Shown here one piece after another: positions 8,890 through 17,436 of a stretch of DNA of 64,000 bases. Position numbers and translations under genes: made by a program. The stretch is taken from contig NZ_KB907786.1 of assembly GCF_000382205.1 (NCBI RefSeq), positions 434,001-498,000 on the forward strand, read 5' to 3'. The first letter of the stretch is position 1; the number at the start of each line of letters is the position of its first letter. Below the pieces are notes generated by a model, which had not been told where the DNA came from, ran no database searches, and saw only the letters and a list, made by a program, of their open reading frames with translations. The DNA is from Dyadobacter beijingensis DSM 21582. Its GTDB lineage: Bacteria > Bacteroidota > Bacteroidia > Cytophagales > Spirosomataceae.

Positions 8890-9843
8890 ATGAAAAAATA
8901 CACCTTCACTGAGAAGAAAGATACACGTTCCGGATTTGGTGCCGGAATGCAGGTGCTGGGCCAGCAGAACCCCAATGTAGTAGCGCTTTGCGCCGACCTC
9001 GTGGGCTCTCTGAAACTGGAAGCATTCATCAAGGAAAACCCTGAGCGCTTTGTTCAATGCGGTATTTCCGAAGCCAATATGATCGGCGTTTCCGCAGGTC
9101 TGACCATCGGCGGTAAAATTCCTTTCGCTACCACTTTCGCAAACTTCGCGACGGGCCGCGTGTACGACCAGATCCGTCAGAGCGTAGCCTATTCAGGTAA
9201 AAATGTGAAAATCTGCGCTTCGCACGCGGGCTTGACTTTGGGTGAAGACGGTGCTACCCACCAGATCCTCGAAGACATCGGTATGATGAAAATGCTTCCG
9301 GGCATGACCGTCATCAACCCTTGCGATTACAACCAGACCAAGGCGGCTACCATCGCCATTGCCGAGCATGAAGGCCCGGTATACCTGCGTTTCGGTCGGC
9401 CGGTAATCCCGGTATTCACCGATGCCGACCAGAAATTCGAAATCGGCAAGGCTTGGATGGTAAACGAGGGAACGGACGTAAGCATTATCGCCACCGGCCA
9501 CATGGTATGGGAAGCGATCCAGGCCGGCGAGATCCTGGAAGCGGAGGGTATCAATGCAGAAATCATCAATATCCACACCATTAAGCCGCTCGACGAAGAA
9601 GCGATCCTGAAATCGATCGGGAAAACAGGCTGCGTGGTAACTGCCGAAGAGCACAACCGCATCGGCGGCCTGGGCGACAGCGTGGCGCAGGTTTTGGTTA
9701 AAAATAAACTCGTTCCGCAGGAATACGTGGCTGTAAACGACAGCTTCGGGGAAAGCGGCACGCCGGCGCAATTGCTCCAAAAATACGGATTGGATGCGAA
9801 GCACATCGTAGAAGCCGCGAAACGCGCCATCGCGAGAAAATAA
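8890..9843 (+). CDS. Transketolase, C-terminal subunit
   Basis: A 317-residue protein with the pyrimidine-binding and C-terminal domains of the transketolase/DXS fold. The catalytic glutamate that activates the thiazolium ring is E61 in GISEANM. The later Rossmann-like domain includes GTDVSIIATGHMVWEA and the helix ending IGGLGDSVAQ. It pairs with the 8019-8876 gene to give one working enzyme. An intrinsic terminator follows 40 bases after the stop and closes the two-gene unit. The DXP synthase family shares this fold, but DXS is normally a single chain, which favours transketolase. Confidence 0.93.
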   Translation: MKKYTFTEKKDTRSGFGAGMQVLGQQNPNVVALCADLVGSLKLEAFIKENPERFVQCGISEANMIGVSAGLTIGGKIPFATTFANFATGRVYDQIRQSVAYSGKNVKICASHAGLTLGEDGATHQILEDIGMMKMLPGMTVINPCDYNQTKAATIAIAEHEGPVYLRFGRPVIPVFTDADQKFEIGKAWMVNEGTDVSIIATGHMVWEAIQAGEILEAEGINAEIINIHTIKPLDEEAILKSIGKTGCVVTAEEHNRIGGLGDSVAQVLVKNKLVPQEYVAVNDSFGESGTPAQLLQKYGLDAKHIVEAAKRAIARK

Positions 9844-9883
9844 CCGCCGGCCTAAGTCGACGGACATGGGAATAAAAAGAATT

Positions 9884-9933
9884 GAGCTCTGGGAATGCAA
9901 AATGCTGTTTTTGCTATCTCAGAGCTCTTTTTA
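9884..9933 (+). terminator. Intrinsic terminator after the transketolase genes
   Basis: An 11-base stem with one wobble pair (GAGCTCTGGGA against TCTCAGAGCTC), a 22-base loop and a run of Ts from 9928. It closes the transketolase unit. Confidence 0.75.
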
Positions 9934-10045
9934 TTTGCCCTGCACAAAAAAATGAAGTATTATTGACCGGCGTTGACTTCGGGCTCAGGTACTATTATTG
10001 GTCACGCAGATTCCCTGTAATACAGATCAGGTTAATACTGATTAA

Positions 10046-10588
10046 ATGTCCGACGAAGAATTATTATCCCTTTTTGAAAATCCCGAAACGCGGAGAAACG
10101 CTTTCAATCAGCTGGTGCGGAAGTACCAGCAAAAAGTATATTGGCTGGTGCGGAAGATGGTTGTGGACCACGACGACGCCAACGACATTACCCAGGATGT
10201 ATTTATCAAGGCCTGGACCGCGCTGGAAAATTTCCGTGGCGACGCTAAATTGTATACCTGGCTTTACCGCATTGCGAGCAACGAAGCCATTAATTTTCTC
10301 AACAAAAAGCGCCGGAAATACTTCATCCCGATTTACGATGTCGAAAATGAGCTGAGCGAAAAACTGGAAGCCGATCCCGAAATGAGCGGTGACGCCATTC
10401 AGCTGAAATTGCAGAAGGCAATATTAAAATTACCAGAAAAACAAAGATTGGTATTTAACCTGAAATATTTTGAAGAATTACCCTACGAAGAGATCTCCGA
10501 GATCACCGGAACGTCGGTAGGGGCGCTAAAAGCCTCATATCATTGGGCTTCCAAAAAAATTGAGGATTTTTTGAACGACACGGATTAA
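10046..10588 (+). CDS. RNA polymerase sigma factor, ECF (sigma-70 family)
   Basis: A 180-residue ECF sigma factor. Region 2 spans about 20-95 with DITQDVFIKAWTALENF and TWLYRIASNEAINFL, which bind core polymerase and the -10 element. Region 4 spans about 125-178 with LPEKQRLVFNLKYFEELPYEEISEITG, the helix-turn-helix that reads the -35 element. There is no sigma region 3, as expected for ECF proteins. The next gene encodes a membrane protein with features of a Bacteroidota anti-sigma factor and the third a Spy-like periplasmic protein, so the trio probably forms an envelope-stress unit (inference). Confidence 0.92.
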   Translation: MSDEELLSLFENPETRRNAFNQLVRKYQQKVYWLVRKMVVDHDDANDITQDVFIKAWTALENFRGDAKLYTWLYRIASNEAINFLNKKRRKYFIPIYDVENELSEKLEADPEMSGDAIQLKLQKAILKLPEKQRLVFNLKYFEELPYEEISEITGTSVGALKASYHWASKKIEDFLNDTD

Positions 10589-10642
10589 ACTATTTGCATT
10601 TACTTTGGTCAAACCGTCACAAGACAGGAAATATAAATAATC

Positions 10643-11083
10643 ATGGACAAAAAACGTATACGGCTCGATGATCTGAAAAGGGAAACGCCCTTTAAGGTGC
10701 CGGAAGGTTATTTTGACAATTTGCCGCAAATGATCCAGTCACGGATTCCCGCGGAGCCTGAGCGCAAACCCCTCGTTAGCTGGTCGTGGCAGCGGTCTGT
10801 CGGCCTTGTGGCGGCATCGGCGCTGATCCTCGTGCTCGTGTGGGTGACCGTGCCGGAGCGCCAGGGATCGCTGGGCCAGGAGCCATTGAGCGGCATCAGC
10901 AACGCCTCTATCATCAGCTACCTGGAAGAACAGGACATCAGTTATTACGACCTAAGCGAACACAAGGTGGTCCAGAAGGCATTCGACGCCGACTCAACGG
11001 TGCTGAATTACCTGGATGGCCTGGACGACGATATTCTTCGCCAGCAGTTGGAGGAAAGTATGGTTGCCCCGGACAAGATTTGA
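10643..11083 (+). CDS. Probable anti-sigma factor, single-pass membrane protein
   Basis: A 146-residue protein with a cytoplasmic N-terminus containing TPFKVPEGYFDNLP (residues 15-28), a motif common in Bacteroidota proteins encoded next to ECF sigma genes. One membrane segment follows at about 51-70. The C-terminal half is acidic and would lie in the periplasm (SYLEEQDISYYDLSEHK). Position just after the sigma gene (54 bases) and topology support a role as its antagonist, but no classical zinc anti-sigma motif is present and the role is inferred. Confidence 0.65.
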   Translation: MDKKRIRLDDLKRETPFKVPEGYFDNLPQMIQSRIPAEPERKPLVSWSWQRSVGLVAASALILVLVWVTVPERQGSLGQEPLSGISNASIISYLEEQDISYYDLSEHKVVQKAFDADSTVLNYLDGLDDDILRQQLEESMVAPDKI

Positions 11084-11101
11084 CCCTAACGAACAATCGA
11101 A

Positions 11102-11563
11102 ATGAACTTACAATTTGAATTCAGACGGTATCGGAACACATTTGCTCTTTTGCTCCTATTCATCGGTGCTGCGTCGGCAGCCCAGGCTCAGCGTCGTTCC
11201 GAGGAAGAAATAAAACGCATTCAGGATGCCAAGGTGGCGATCATTACCAACCGCCTCAACCTGACGCCGGAGCAATCGACCGGTTTTTGGCCCATTTACA
11301 ATGAATATGCGCAGAAACGACGCGAAATCCACCGCGCCCAACGCAAAATTATTAACGACAAAAAAGCCGAAGGCCAGAACGACGAGGCAGTGCTGAACAA
11401 CTTGAAAGAAGTGCAGGACTTGCGCCAGAAAGAGCTGGACCTGGAAAAAGATTACCAGAATAAATTTTTAAAGGTCATTACCGCCAGCCAGGTGATCGAA
11501 TTGTATAAGGCTGAGCGTACATTTAACGATATGCTTATCCAGCGGTTGAAGCAAAAGAATTAA
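11102..11563 (+). CDS. Spy/CpxP-like periplasmic protein
   Basis: A 153-residue exported protein with a signal peptide (about 1-29, ending AQAQ). The mature part is almost entirely charged alpha-helix, rich in Lys, Glu and Gln, and includes LNLTPEQSTGFWPIYNEY, which resembles the LTxxQ region of Spy/CpxP proteins and Bacteroidota sensors of similar shape. Such proteins act as periplasmic chaperones or stress sensors. It lies 18 bases after the anti-sigma gene and is followed by a strong bidirectional terminator, making it the last gene of the sigma unit. It may be a target or a modulator of the sigma factor (inference). Confidence 0.65.
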   Translation: MNLQFEFRRYRNTFALLLLFIGAASAAQAQRRSEEEIKRIQDAKVAIITNRLNLTPEQSTGFWPIYNEYAQKRREIHRAQRKIINDKKAEGQNDEAVLNNLKEVQDLRQKELDLEKDYQNKFLKVITASQVIELYKAERTFNDMLIQRLKQKN

Positions 11564-11593
11564 GTTTTAACCTGCTTATCGACTTATTACAAC

Positions 11594-11638
11594 CAAAAAA
11601 GGGCCCGCTTCCGTCATGGAGGCGGGCCTTTGTTTTTT
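11594..11638. terminator. Bidirectional intrinsic terminator
   Basis: A GC-rich stem (GGCCCGCTTCC against GGAGGCGGGCC) with a five-base loop, flanked by a run of As on the left and a run of Ts on the right. It sits between the converging Spy-like and SulP genes and can serve both. Confidence 0.85.
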
Positions 11639-11650
11639 GATGAAGCTGCA

Positions 11651-13228
11651 TTAATGTGCGCCCACGGCCTCTACTTTGCCGATACCGCGTGTTTCCACAC
11701 TGATATTACGCAATGGGGCCTGGTGCTTCCGGAAATCCTGAATGATTTCGAGCACGTCGTAATCGATATTCATCGACTTGCTGCCGTCGATGACTACCGT
11801 GGCGCCGTCGGGCAGGTTATCGAGCGTGGCGCTGATGCTGCCCTTGTTCAGGAAAGTCACCTCTTCGGACAGCAGCAGTGTGATCACGTCGCCATCGCGG
11901 TGCTGTTCCTTGATATAATGATAAGAATGCTTGTGGTTCTTTTTGAGGATAAAATAAATCGCCACGACCATTCCAATACCGATGCCTTTGAGCAAATCGG
12001 TGCTCAGGATCGCGATAATGGTGACTACGAAGGGAATGAACTGTTCGAGTCCCAGCTTGTACATTCCTTTGTAGAGCTCGAATTTGGACAATTTATAACC
12101 TACCATCAGCAGGATAGCCGCCAGCGATGCGAGCGGGATATAGTTGAGATATTTGGCGATAAATACGACCGAAATCAGCAGAATGGTGCCGTGGATGATC
12201 GTGCTCATCTTTGTACGGCCGCCGGAATCGACATTGGCCGAGCTGCGGACGATTACCTGGGTTACCGGCAAACCGCCGATCAGCCCGGATACGATATTGC
12301 CGACACCTTGCGCGACGAGCTCGCGGTTGGTAGGCGTGCTGCGTTTGAATGGGTCGAGGCGGTCGGTAGCTTCGACGGAAAGCAGCGTTTCAAGGCTCGC
12401 CACGATTGCCAGTGTGATGGCCACCGTGTAAACTTCCGGCTTGCTGAATGCAGAGAAATCCGGTGTTTTGAAAAAACTGAAAAATTCGGACGCACTAGAA
12501 GCCACGGGCAGCTGCACCATATGATCGCCCGACAATGCCCATTGCGGCGCGGCAGTCCCGAAAACGAGGTTCAGCACTACGCCGGTGACCACTACGAACA
12601 ATGCGCCCGGCACGTACCGGAACAGCTGGATGCGTTTCATGAACGGCTTGTCGAACAGGATCAGCAATGCAAGTGAAATGGCGGAAATGATGATCGCGCC
12701 CGTGCTGTTGTAGCGAAGCGAATAATATACTTCCGTAAATGTATTGCGGCCGTCTTTCTGCTCGAACGCCTCGTCGCCCATAAAATCGGCGTCATACCCG
12801 AATGCGTGGGGGATTTCTTTTAAAATGAGTGTAATACCAATGGCGGCCAGCATTCCCTTGATCACCGACGAAGGGAAATAATAACCGATAATACCTGCTT
12901 TCAGGAAACCGGCGATCACCTGTAACAGCCCCGCTAGCACCACGGCAAGCAAAAACGCCTCAAAGGTGCCCAGGGTATCGAGCGCATTGAGTACAATCAC
13001 AACCAGACCCGCTGCCGGACCTGCCACACCCAGGGAGGAGCCGCTCAGCGAGCCTACTACGATTCCACCTACGACACCGGCGATTACCCCAGAAAACAGC
13101 AGGTCGGAGCGCCCGGTCGAGGCCAGCGCGATGCCGAGGCATAACGGCAGCGCTACCAGGTATACGACAAGCCCGGAAGGAAAATCGTATTTAATGTTGG
13201 CGAACAAATTCTTATTATTCAATGACAT
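11651..13228 (-). CDS. SulP family anion transporter with STAS domain
   Basis: A 525-residue inner-membrane transporter. The N-terminal 400 residues hold 10 to 14 hydrophobic segments, beginning FPSGLVVYLVALPLCLGIAL, and include the SulP signature region GLIGGLPVTQVIVRSSANVD. A cytoplasmic STAS domain (about 440-525, with DGATVVIDGSKSMNIDYDV) ends the protein. SulP proteins carry sulfate, bicarbonate or other anions, usually with sodium or protons. The carbonic anhydrase gene lies 55 bases upstream in the same direction, which favours bicarbonate (BicA-like) as substrate; this is inference from context. Confidence 0.9.
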   Translation of the reverse strand: MSLNNKNLFANIKYDFPSGLVVYLVALPLCLGIALASTGRSDLLFSGVIAGVVGGIVVGSLSGSSLGVAGPAAGLVVIVLNALDTLGTFEAFLLAVVLAGLLQVIAGFLKAGIIGYYFPSSVIKGMLAAIGITLILKEIPHAFGYDADFMGDEAFEQKDGRNTFTEVYYSLRYNSTGAIIISAISLALLILFDKPFMKRIQLFRYVPGALFVVVTGVVLNLVFGTAAPQWALSGDHMVQLPVASSASEFFSFFKTPDFSAFSKPEVYTVAITLAIVASLETLLSVEATDRLDPFKRSTPTNRELVAQGVGNIVSGLIGGLPVTQVIVRSSANVDSGGRTKMSTIIHGTILLISVVFIAKYLNYIPLASLAAILLMVGYKLSKFELYKGMYKLGLEQFIPFVVTIIAILSTDLLKGIGIGMVVAIYFILKKNHKHSYHYIKEQHRDGDVITLLLSEEVTFLNKGSISATLDNLPDGATVVIDGSKSMNIDYDVLEIIQDFRKHQAPLRNISVETRGIGKVEAVGAH

Positions 13229-13283
13229 ACGATTGATTCAGTAAGGATCAAAAATTGGACTACTCAGAATGCAGAACCGCTGA

Positions 13284-13931
13284 TTATACCAGGTGCGGTA
13301 TGTCGAGACGGTACACGTCGTCGGCGTAGTTGCTCGCGTCGATGGTTACGTCCATGTCTTTCAGAATGCCATTGCCGATGTCGTACACGACGCCATGCAC
13401 CTGCAACGGTTTGCCGTTAGCCCAGGCAGTTTGTACGATGGTGGTTTTGGCGAGGTCGCGTACCTGTTCCTGCACATTGATTTCGACGAAGCGGTCGGCG
13501 CGCAGTTTAAGGTCTTCGATCGCATTCAGTTCCTGTGCGTGCAGGCGATAAACGTCCTTGATATGACGCAACCAGTTGTCGATCAGGCCCACCTGTTTGT
13601 TGCCCATAGCGGTGATCACGCCACCGCATCCATAATGCCCGCATACGAGGATATGCTCTACACCGAGCACATTCACAGAGTAATCCAGTACGCTCAGCAT
13701 GCTGATATCGGTGTGAATCACCATGTTGGCAATGTTCCTGTGAACGAAAATGTCGCCGGGCTGGGTGCCTGTGAGCTGGTTTGCCGGAACGCGGCTATCG
13801 GAACAGCCGATCCAGAGGAACTTGGGAGCCTGACCTTTGGCGAGGGTTGAGAAAAATTCGGGGTTTTCTTTGGTCGTCTCTTCCGCCCACTTCTTATTGT
13901 TTTCAAATAATTGATTATAAGCCCTTATCAT
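13284..13931 (-). CDS. Carbonic anhydrase, beta class
   Basis: A 215-residue zinc enzyme that interconverts carbon dioxide and bicarbonate. The zinc ligands C43, H99 and C102 are in WIGCSDSRV and CGHYGCGG, and the Asp-Arg dyad D45/R47 is intact. There is no signal peptide, so it acts in the cytoplasm. It is the first gene of a likely two-gene unit with the SulP transporter, suggesting bicarbonate supply for carboxylases. Confidence 0.95.
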   Translation of the reverse strand: MIRAYNQLFENNKKWAEETTKENPEFFSTLAKGQAPKFLWIGCSDSRVPANQLTGTQPGDIFVHRNIANMVIHTDISMLSVLDYSVNVLGVEHILVCGHYGCGGVITAMGNKQVGLIDNWLRHIKDVYRLHAQELNAIEDLKLRADRFVEINVQEQVRDLAKTTIVQTAWANGKPLQVHGVVYDIGNGILKDMDVTIDASNYADDVYRLDIPHLV

Positions 13932-14039
13932 GATTTCTTAAATAAATATTAGGATGAAAAATAGAGGAACATACCGGGTTAGACGCGGAAAGGCCACATC
14001 GGCGTTGCTACGACTCGGATGAATGCTTTAAGGAAGAAA

Positions 14040-14372
14040 TCAGATAAACTCCGGGGGCGGAGATAACAGGTTCCGATAAATCTCGTTATCGAAATTGGCA
14101 GTGTAGAAGAATGCGCTTTTGACCGGGATCAGGGTAACGAAACGGCCAAATTGAACGCTATGTGAAATGAGAAGCTGGTCGTCATTGAGCTTTTCGACCT
14201 CCGTTTTTTCCTCGTTGTCACAGGTTCCCGTATCGCAAACCACAGATGCCTTTTCCTTGACCAGCAGCAGGCTGGCAACATCTGTGGCTTTACAGATGAG
14301 GAAGGCCGTAAGTAGTATGAGACACAGCGTCCTGAGCACGGAAAAACGGTTTTTAAAGAGCCAAAGTAACAC
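14040..14372 (-). CDS. Hypothetical exported or membrane-anchored protein
   Basis: I do not recognise this 110-residue protein. It has a basic N-terminus and one hydrophobic stretch (about 12-37, VLRTLCLILLTAFLICKATDVASLLL), then a short segment with two cysteines (VCDTGTCDNEE) and a Lys/Glu-rich part. The C-terminus ends SPPPEFI. The size and small, mixed content suggest a lineage-specific secreted or membrane protein. Its start follows a T-rich stretch with no clear promoter. Confidence 0.55.
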   Translation of the reverse strand: MLLWLFKNRFSVLRTLCLILLTAFLICKATDVASLLLVKEKASVVCDTGTCDNEEKTEVEKLNDDQLLISHSVQFGRFVTLIPVKSAFFYTANFDNEIYRNLLSPPPEFI

Positions 14373-14454
14373 TTAACGCGTCTAAAACGTTTGGCAAGTT
14401 ACTTTTTAGTATGGTTTCGAAACGAATTTTGTGTTAAGCGGAAAACGAAAAGAT

Positions 14455-14484
14455 ACAAAAAAAGGGTTGAATCAACAACCCTTA
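14455..14484 (-). terminator. Intrinsic terminator of the 36-residue gene
   Basis: On the minus strand an eight-base stem (AAGGGTTG against CAACCCTT, 14462-14483) with a six-base loop is followed by a run of Ts. The first arm of the stem overlaps the stop codon of the small gene. Confidence 0.8.
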
Positions 14485-14592
14485 CTTATTCGCTTTCCAT
14501 TGCTTTTCATTGTTCTCCAACCAACGCCCCACCAGGAACGCACTGGTTAACAGAACCACATAGAAGGCAATCATAATAATGGTCATTGTCAT
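14482..14592 (-). CDS. Small single-pass membrane protein, 36 residues
   Basis: A short frame from ATG 14592 to TAA 14482. The sequence starts MTMTIIMIAFYVVLLTSAF, a single membrane helix with an Arg-Trp boundary (GRWLE) and a short charged tail rich in Lys, Asn and Trp. I judge it real because it is enclosed by its own signals: a perfect TAnnTTTG element 35 bases upstream (14627-14634) and an intrinsic terminator beginning at its stop codon. Small proteins of this form often sit in respiratory or transport complexes, but no partner is encoded next to it. Function is unknown. Confidence 0.65.
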   Translation of the reverse strand: MTMTIIMIAFYVVLLTSAFLVGRWLENNEKQWKANK

Positions 14593-14626
14593 AGTTGTAC
14601 TCGATTATAATGCAACGTAAGATGCG

Positions 14627-14634
14627 CAAAAATA
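14627..14634 (-). promoter_or_regulatory. Candidate -7 element (TATTTTTG) for the small membrane protein
   Basis: On the minus strand TATTTTTG matches TAnnTTTG exactly and ends 34 bases before the ATG at 14592. No clear -33 TTG is visible at the expected distance. Confidence 0.45.
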
Positions 14635-14673
14635 GCTAAAAAAAAGCACATCGGACTGCGGTTAACGAAAAAA

Positions 14674-15798
14674 TTAAAGCACTCCCTTCGTCGACGGCAT
14701 GAAATCCAGCGCTTTAAGGTCGCGTTTCACAGCCATTTTGATCGCCTTCGCGAATGCCTTGAAAATCGATTCGATCTTGTGGTGCTCGTTGTCGCCTTCC
14801 ACTTTAATGTTCAGGTTCGAAAGCGAAGTGTCTGAGAATGACTTGAAAAAGTGGAAAAACATTTCTGTCGGCATTTCCCCGATTTTCTCCCTTTTAAATG
14901 TAGCATCCCAGACGATCCACGGGCGGCCGGAGAAATCGATCGCCACCTGCGCCAATGCTTCGTCCATCGGCAGCAGGAAGCCGTAACGGCTGATACCGCG
15001 CTTATCGCCTATTGCCTGGCGGTACGCTTCGCCCAATGCGAGGGCCGTGTCTTCGATGGTATGATGCTCGTCGATATGCAGGTCGCCTTCGACGTGGATC
15101 GACAGGTCGGCGCCGGAATGCCGTGCGAGCTGGTCGAGCATGTGGTCGAAGAAACCGAGGCCGGTATGAATGTCGGAACGGCCGCTGCCATCGAGGTTCA
15201 GCTCCACTTTGATCTGCGTTTCCTTGGTGTTTCTCTCTACGGCCGCTTTGCGGGAAGGAAGCTTCAAATGCTCGTAAATCGCGTCCCAGTCGCTGCTAAC
15301 CAGCGCGGTTGTTGCATGATGCTCATCTGACAGGCCTTCTTCGGGCAGATCGGAGCGGAACAGGATCGCTTTCGCGCCGAGGTTTACGGCCAGCTGCACG
15401 TCGGTCAGACGGTCGCCGATGACGTAGCTGTTAGCCAGGTCGTACTCATCGGAAAAGTAGGCCGTGAGCATGCCGATGCCCGGTTTGCGGGTAGGCAGGT
15501 TATCTTCGGGAAAGCTGCGGTCGATGTGAACATTGGCGAAACGGACGTCTTCTCCTTCCAGCGTTTTCACCATTTTGTTCTGGGCGGGCCAGAATGTGTC
15601 TTCGGGGAAAGAAGCGGTGCCGAGGCCGTCCTGGTTGGTCACCATAACCAGCTCATAATCGGTTTCGTCCGCGATTTTGCGCAATGCGGAAATGGCTTTG
15701 GGCAGGAATTCAAGTTTTTCCAGTGAATCAACCTGAAAATCGGTAGGGGGCTCAACGATGATCGTACCGTCGCGATCGATGAATAGTACTTTTTTCAT
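14674..15798 (-). CDS. hisB: Bifunctional histidinol-phosphatase / imidazoleglycerol-phosphate dehydratase
   Basis: A 374-residue fusion enzyme for two steps of histidine synthesis. Residues 1-165 form the HAD-type histidinol phosphatase with the DxD motif at D8/D10 (LFIDRDGT). Residues about 185-374 form imidazoleglycerol-phosphate dehydratase with the metal-binding motifs [20 protein letters not shown] and a later HHKIES. The start at 15798 places [11 protein letters not shown] at the N-terminus as in other fused HisB proteins; a longer frame from 15822 adds eight unlikely residues. No other his gene is nearby, so the pathway is split across the genome. Confidence 0.95.
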   Translation of the reverse strand: MKKVLFIDRDGTIIVEPPTDFQVDSLEKLEFLPKAISALRKIADETDYELVMVTNQDGLGTASFPEDTFWPAQNKMVKTLEGEDVRFANVHIDRSFPEDNLPTRKPGIGMLTAYFSDEYDLANSYVIGDRLTDVQLAVNLGAKAILFRSDLPEEGLSDEHHATTALVSSDWDAIYEHLKLPSRKAAVERNTKETQIKVELNLDGSGRSDIHTGLGFFDHMLDQLARHSGADLSIHVEGDLHIDEHHTIEDTALALGEAYRQAIGDKRGISRYGFLLPMDEALAQVAIDFSGRPWIVWDATFKREKIGEMPTEMFFHFFKSFSDTSLSNLNIKVEGDNEHHKIESIFKAFAKAIKMAVKRDLKALDFMPSTKGVL

Positions 15799-15977
15799 TA
15801 ACAGATTTTGGATTACAAGCACCTTACCAGAACTCCGCAGCGCTTATTTTGGTGCAAAGTTCGCAAAGAATGCCTAATTGAAAAGCAGTTGACCGCTAAT
15901 AATGGTGAATGCGGGAATTTTACAGGATGGGAGAGCGGTTAGGAAATTGTAACTTCGCATTATAATCCCTAGTTGAA

Positions 15978-16571
15978 ATGTTTACAGGAATCGTAGAATC
16001 CCTCGCAGAGGTAGTGCATATCGAAACGGAAGGTACCAACAAAACCTTCACATTCCGGTCGCCGATCGGTAATGAGTTCAAAATAGATCAGAGCGTAAGC
16101 CATAACGGCGTTTGCCTCACGGTAGTAGCCATCGACGGCGACGAATACAAGGTCACGGCCATTGAGGAAACCCTGTTGAAAACAAATCTCGGTGAACTGA
16201 GCGCCGGCAGCAAGGTAAACCTCGAACGCTGCATGCCTGCCAACGGCCGTTTCGACGGGCATATCGTGCAGGGCCACGTGGACCAGACCGCCACATGTAC
16301 GCAGGTGCAGGAGCGGGACGGCAGCTGGCTGTTTGATTTTGCGTATGATGCGTCAAAGGGCAATATTACCGTCGAAAAAGGTTCGATTTGCATTAACGGG
16401 GTGAGCCTAACGGTTTTCAATTCCGGTGAAAACACGTTCCGGGTGGCAATTATCCCTTATACCTATAACTTTACGAACTTCCATTCGTTGAAAGCAGGGG
16501 ATTCGGTGAACCTGGAATTCGATATCCTGGGCAAATACATCAAGAGAATTCTGGGTTCCTATACCGTTTAG
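15978..16571 (+). CDS. ribE: Riboflavin synthase, alpha subunit
   Basis: A 197-residue enzyme that turns two molecules of 6,7-dimethyl-8-ribityllumazine into riboflavin and a pyrimidine by-product. The two homologous lumazine-binding barrels are plain: MFTGIVE and SHNGVCLTV in the first half, FDGHIVQGHVDQ and INGVSLTV in the second. The C-terminal helix that trimerises the enzyme is present (EFDILGKYIKRIL). No FMN riboswitch is visible upstream. It is followed after 70 bases by the PASTA gene and is apparently not part of a rib operon. Confidence 0.96.
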   Translation: MFTGIVESLAEVVHIETEGTNKTFTFRSPIGNEFKIDQSVSHNGVCLTVVAIDGDEYKVTAIEETLLKTNLGELSAGSKVNLERCMPANGRFDGHIVQGHVDQTATCTQVQERDGSWLFDFAYDASKGNITVEKGSICINGVSLTVFNSGENTFRVAIIPYTYNFTNFHSLKAGDSVNLEFDILGKYIKRILGSYTV

Positions 16572-16641
16572 GATATTGGCATCTTGGAATATTACGTTTA
16601 TTTTTACCCGTTTATAATCCCAAAGCGCATCTAACACATTC

Positions 16642-17436
16642 ATGGCCAAAATAAGTACACAGTCCAGAACTGATCTTTTCATACATATCGGAATCATTGT
16701 CTCGCTGCTTTTGGTCCTATTTCTGGGTTTTTTCTTCGTTTACCTTCCTTTTACAACCAATCATGGCGAGGCCATTACCGTGCCCGACCTGAAAAAGAAG
16801 AATGTGGAAGATCTCGAAGACTTTCTCGGTGATCGTGACCTGCGCTACGAGGTCGACTGTACTTTTGTGACCAATGTACCGGCATTGACGATCATTTCGC
16901 AATACCCATTGCCCGGCTCGAAAGTGAAAGAAGGGCGGAAAATTTACGTGACCGTCGTGTCGCGCACGGCCCCGCTGATCAAAATGCCGAAGCTGACCGA
17001 TATGACGCACCGCAGCGCGCAGATGTTGCTGAAAAGTGTCGGGCTGGAAGAGGGTAACATTTCCTACGTGCCCGATATGGCGCAGAATGCGGTCTTGCGG
17101 CAGCTTTACAATGGGAAGGAAATCCTGCCCGGCCAGCCGGTAGCGAAAGGTACCAAAATTGACCTGGAACTGGGCGAAGGATTGGGTACGGCCCAGTTTG
17201 AAGCGCCTTCGGCGATCGGAATGCCGCTCGATGAAGCCAAAATCGCCATCGTGGGTGCAGGCCTGAAAGTTGGGCAGGTAATGGAAGTGCCGGCCGAAGA
17301 AGGACAGGCGCCGGGCTCTATCGTTCGCCAAAACCCCGATGCTGGAAATAAGGTAAGAATTGGAGACGTAATAGACCTGTGGGTTACCCCGCAGGCGCCT
17401 GAATCGACGGATAATGAAAATCAACCGGAGCAGTAA
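16642..17436 (+). CDS. PASTA domain protein, single-pass membrane
   Basis: A 264-residue protein with a membrane anchor at about 14-35 and three PASTA domains outside the membrane (about 44-110, 111-182 and 183-254). PASTA domains in Ser/Thr kinases and penicillin-binding proteins sense peptidoglycan fragments or beta-lactams. Here there is no kinase or transpeptidase domain, so the protein is a PASTA-only envelope protein, a form common in Bacteroidota. Its last 23 bases overlap the start of the next gene, which suggests coupled translation with the T9SS cargo protein. Confidence 0.88.
   Translation: MAKISTQSRTDLFIHIGIIVSLLLVLFLGFFFVYLPFTTNHGEAITVPDLKKKNVEDLEDFLGDRDLRYEVDCTFVTNVPALTIISQYPLPGSKVKEGRKIYVTVVSRTAPLIKMPKLTDMTHRSAQMLLKSVGLEEGNISYVPDMAQNAVLRQLYNGKEILPGQPVAKGTKIDLELGEGLGTAQFEAPSAIGMPLDEAKIAIVGAGLKVGQVMEVPAEEGQAPGSIVRQNPDAGNKVRIGDVIDLWVTPQAPESTDNENQPEQ

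Noticed and set aside
8019..9843. Frameshifted transketolase
   Set aside because: Both parts begin and end cleanly with their own start and stop codons and match the known split two-subunit form.
11630..12676. Long plus-strand frame of 348 residues across the SulP gene
   Set aside because: It lies opposite the clear SulP transporter, has no recognisable domain and its composition reflects the third-position bias of the real gene.
15823..15977. FMN riboswitch upstream of ribE
   Set aside because: None of the conserved RFN element blocks could be found in the 155 bases before the gene.
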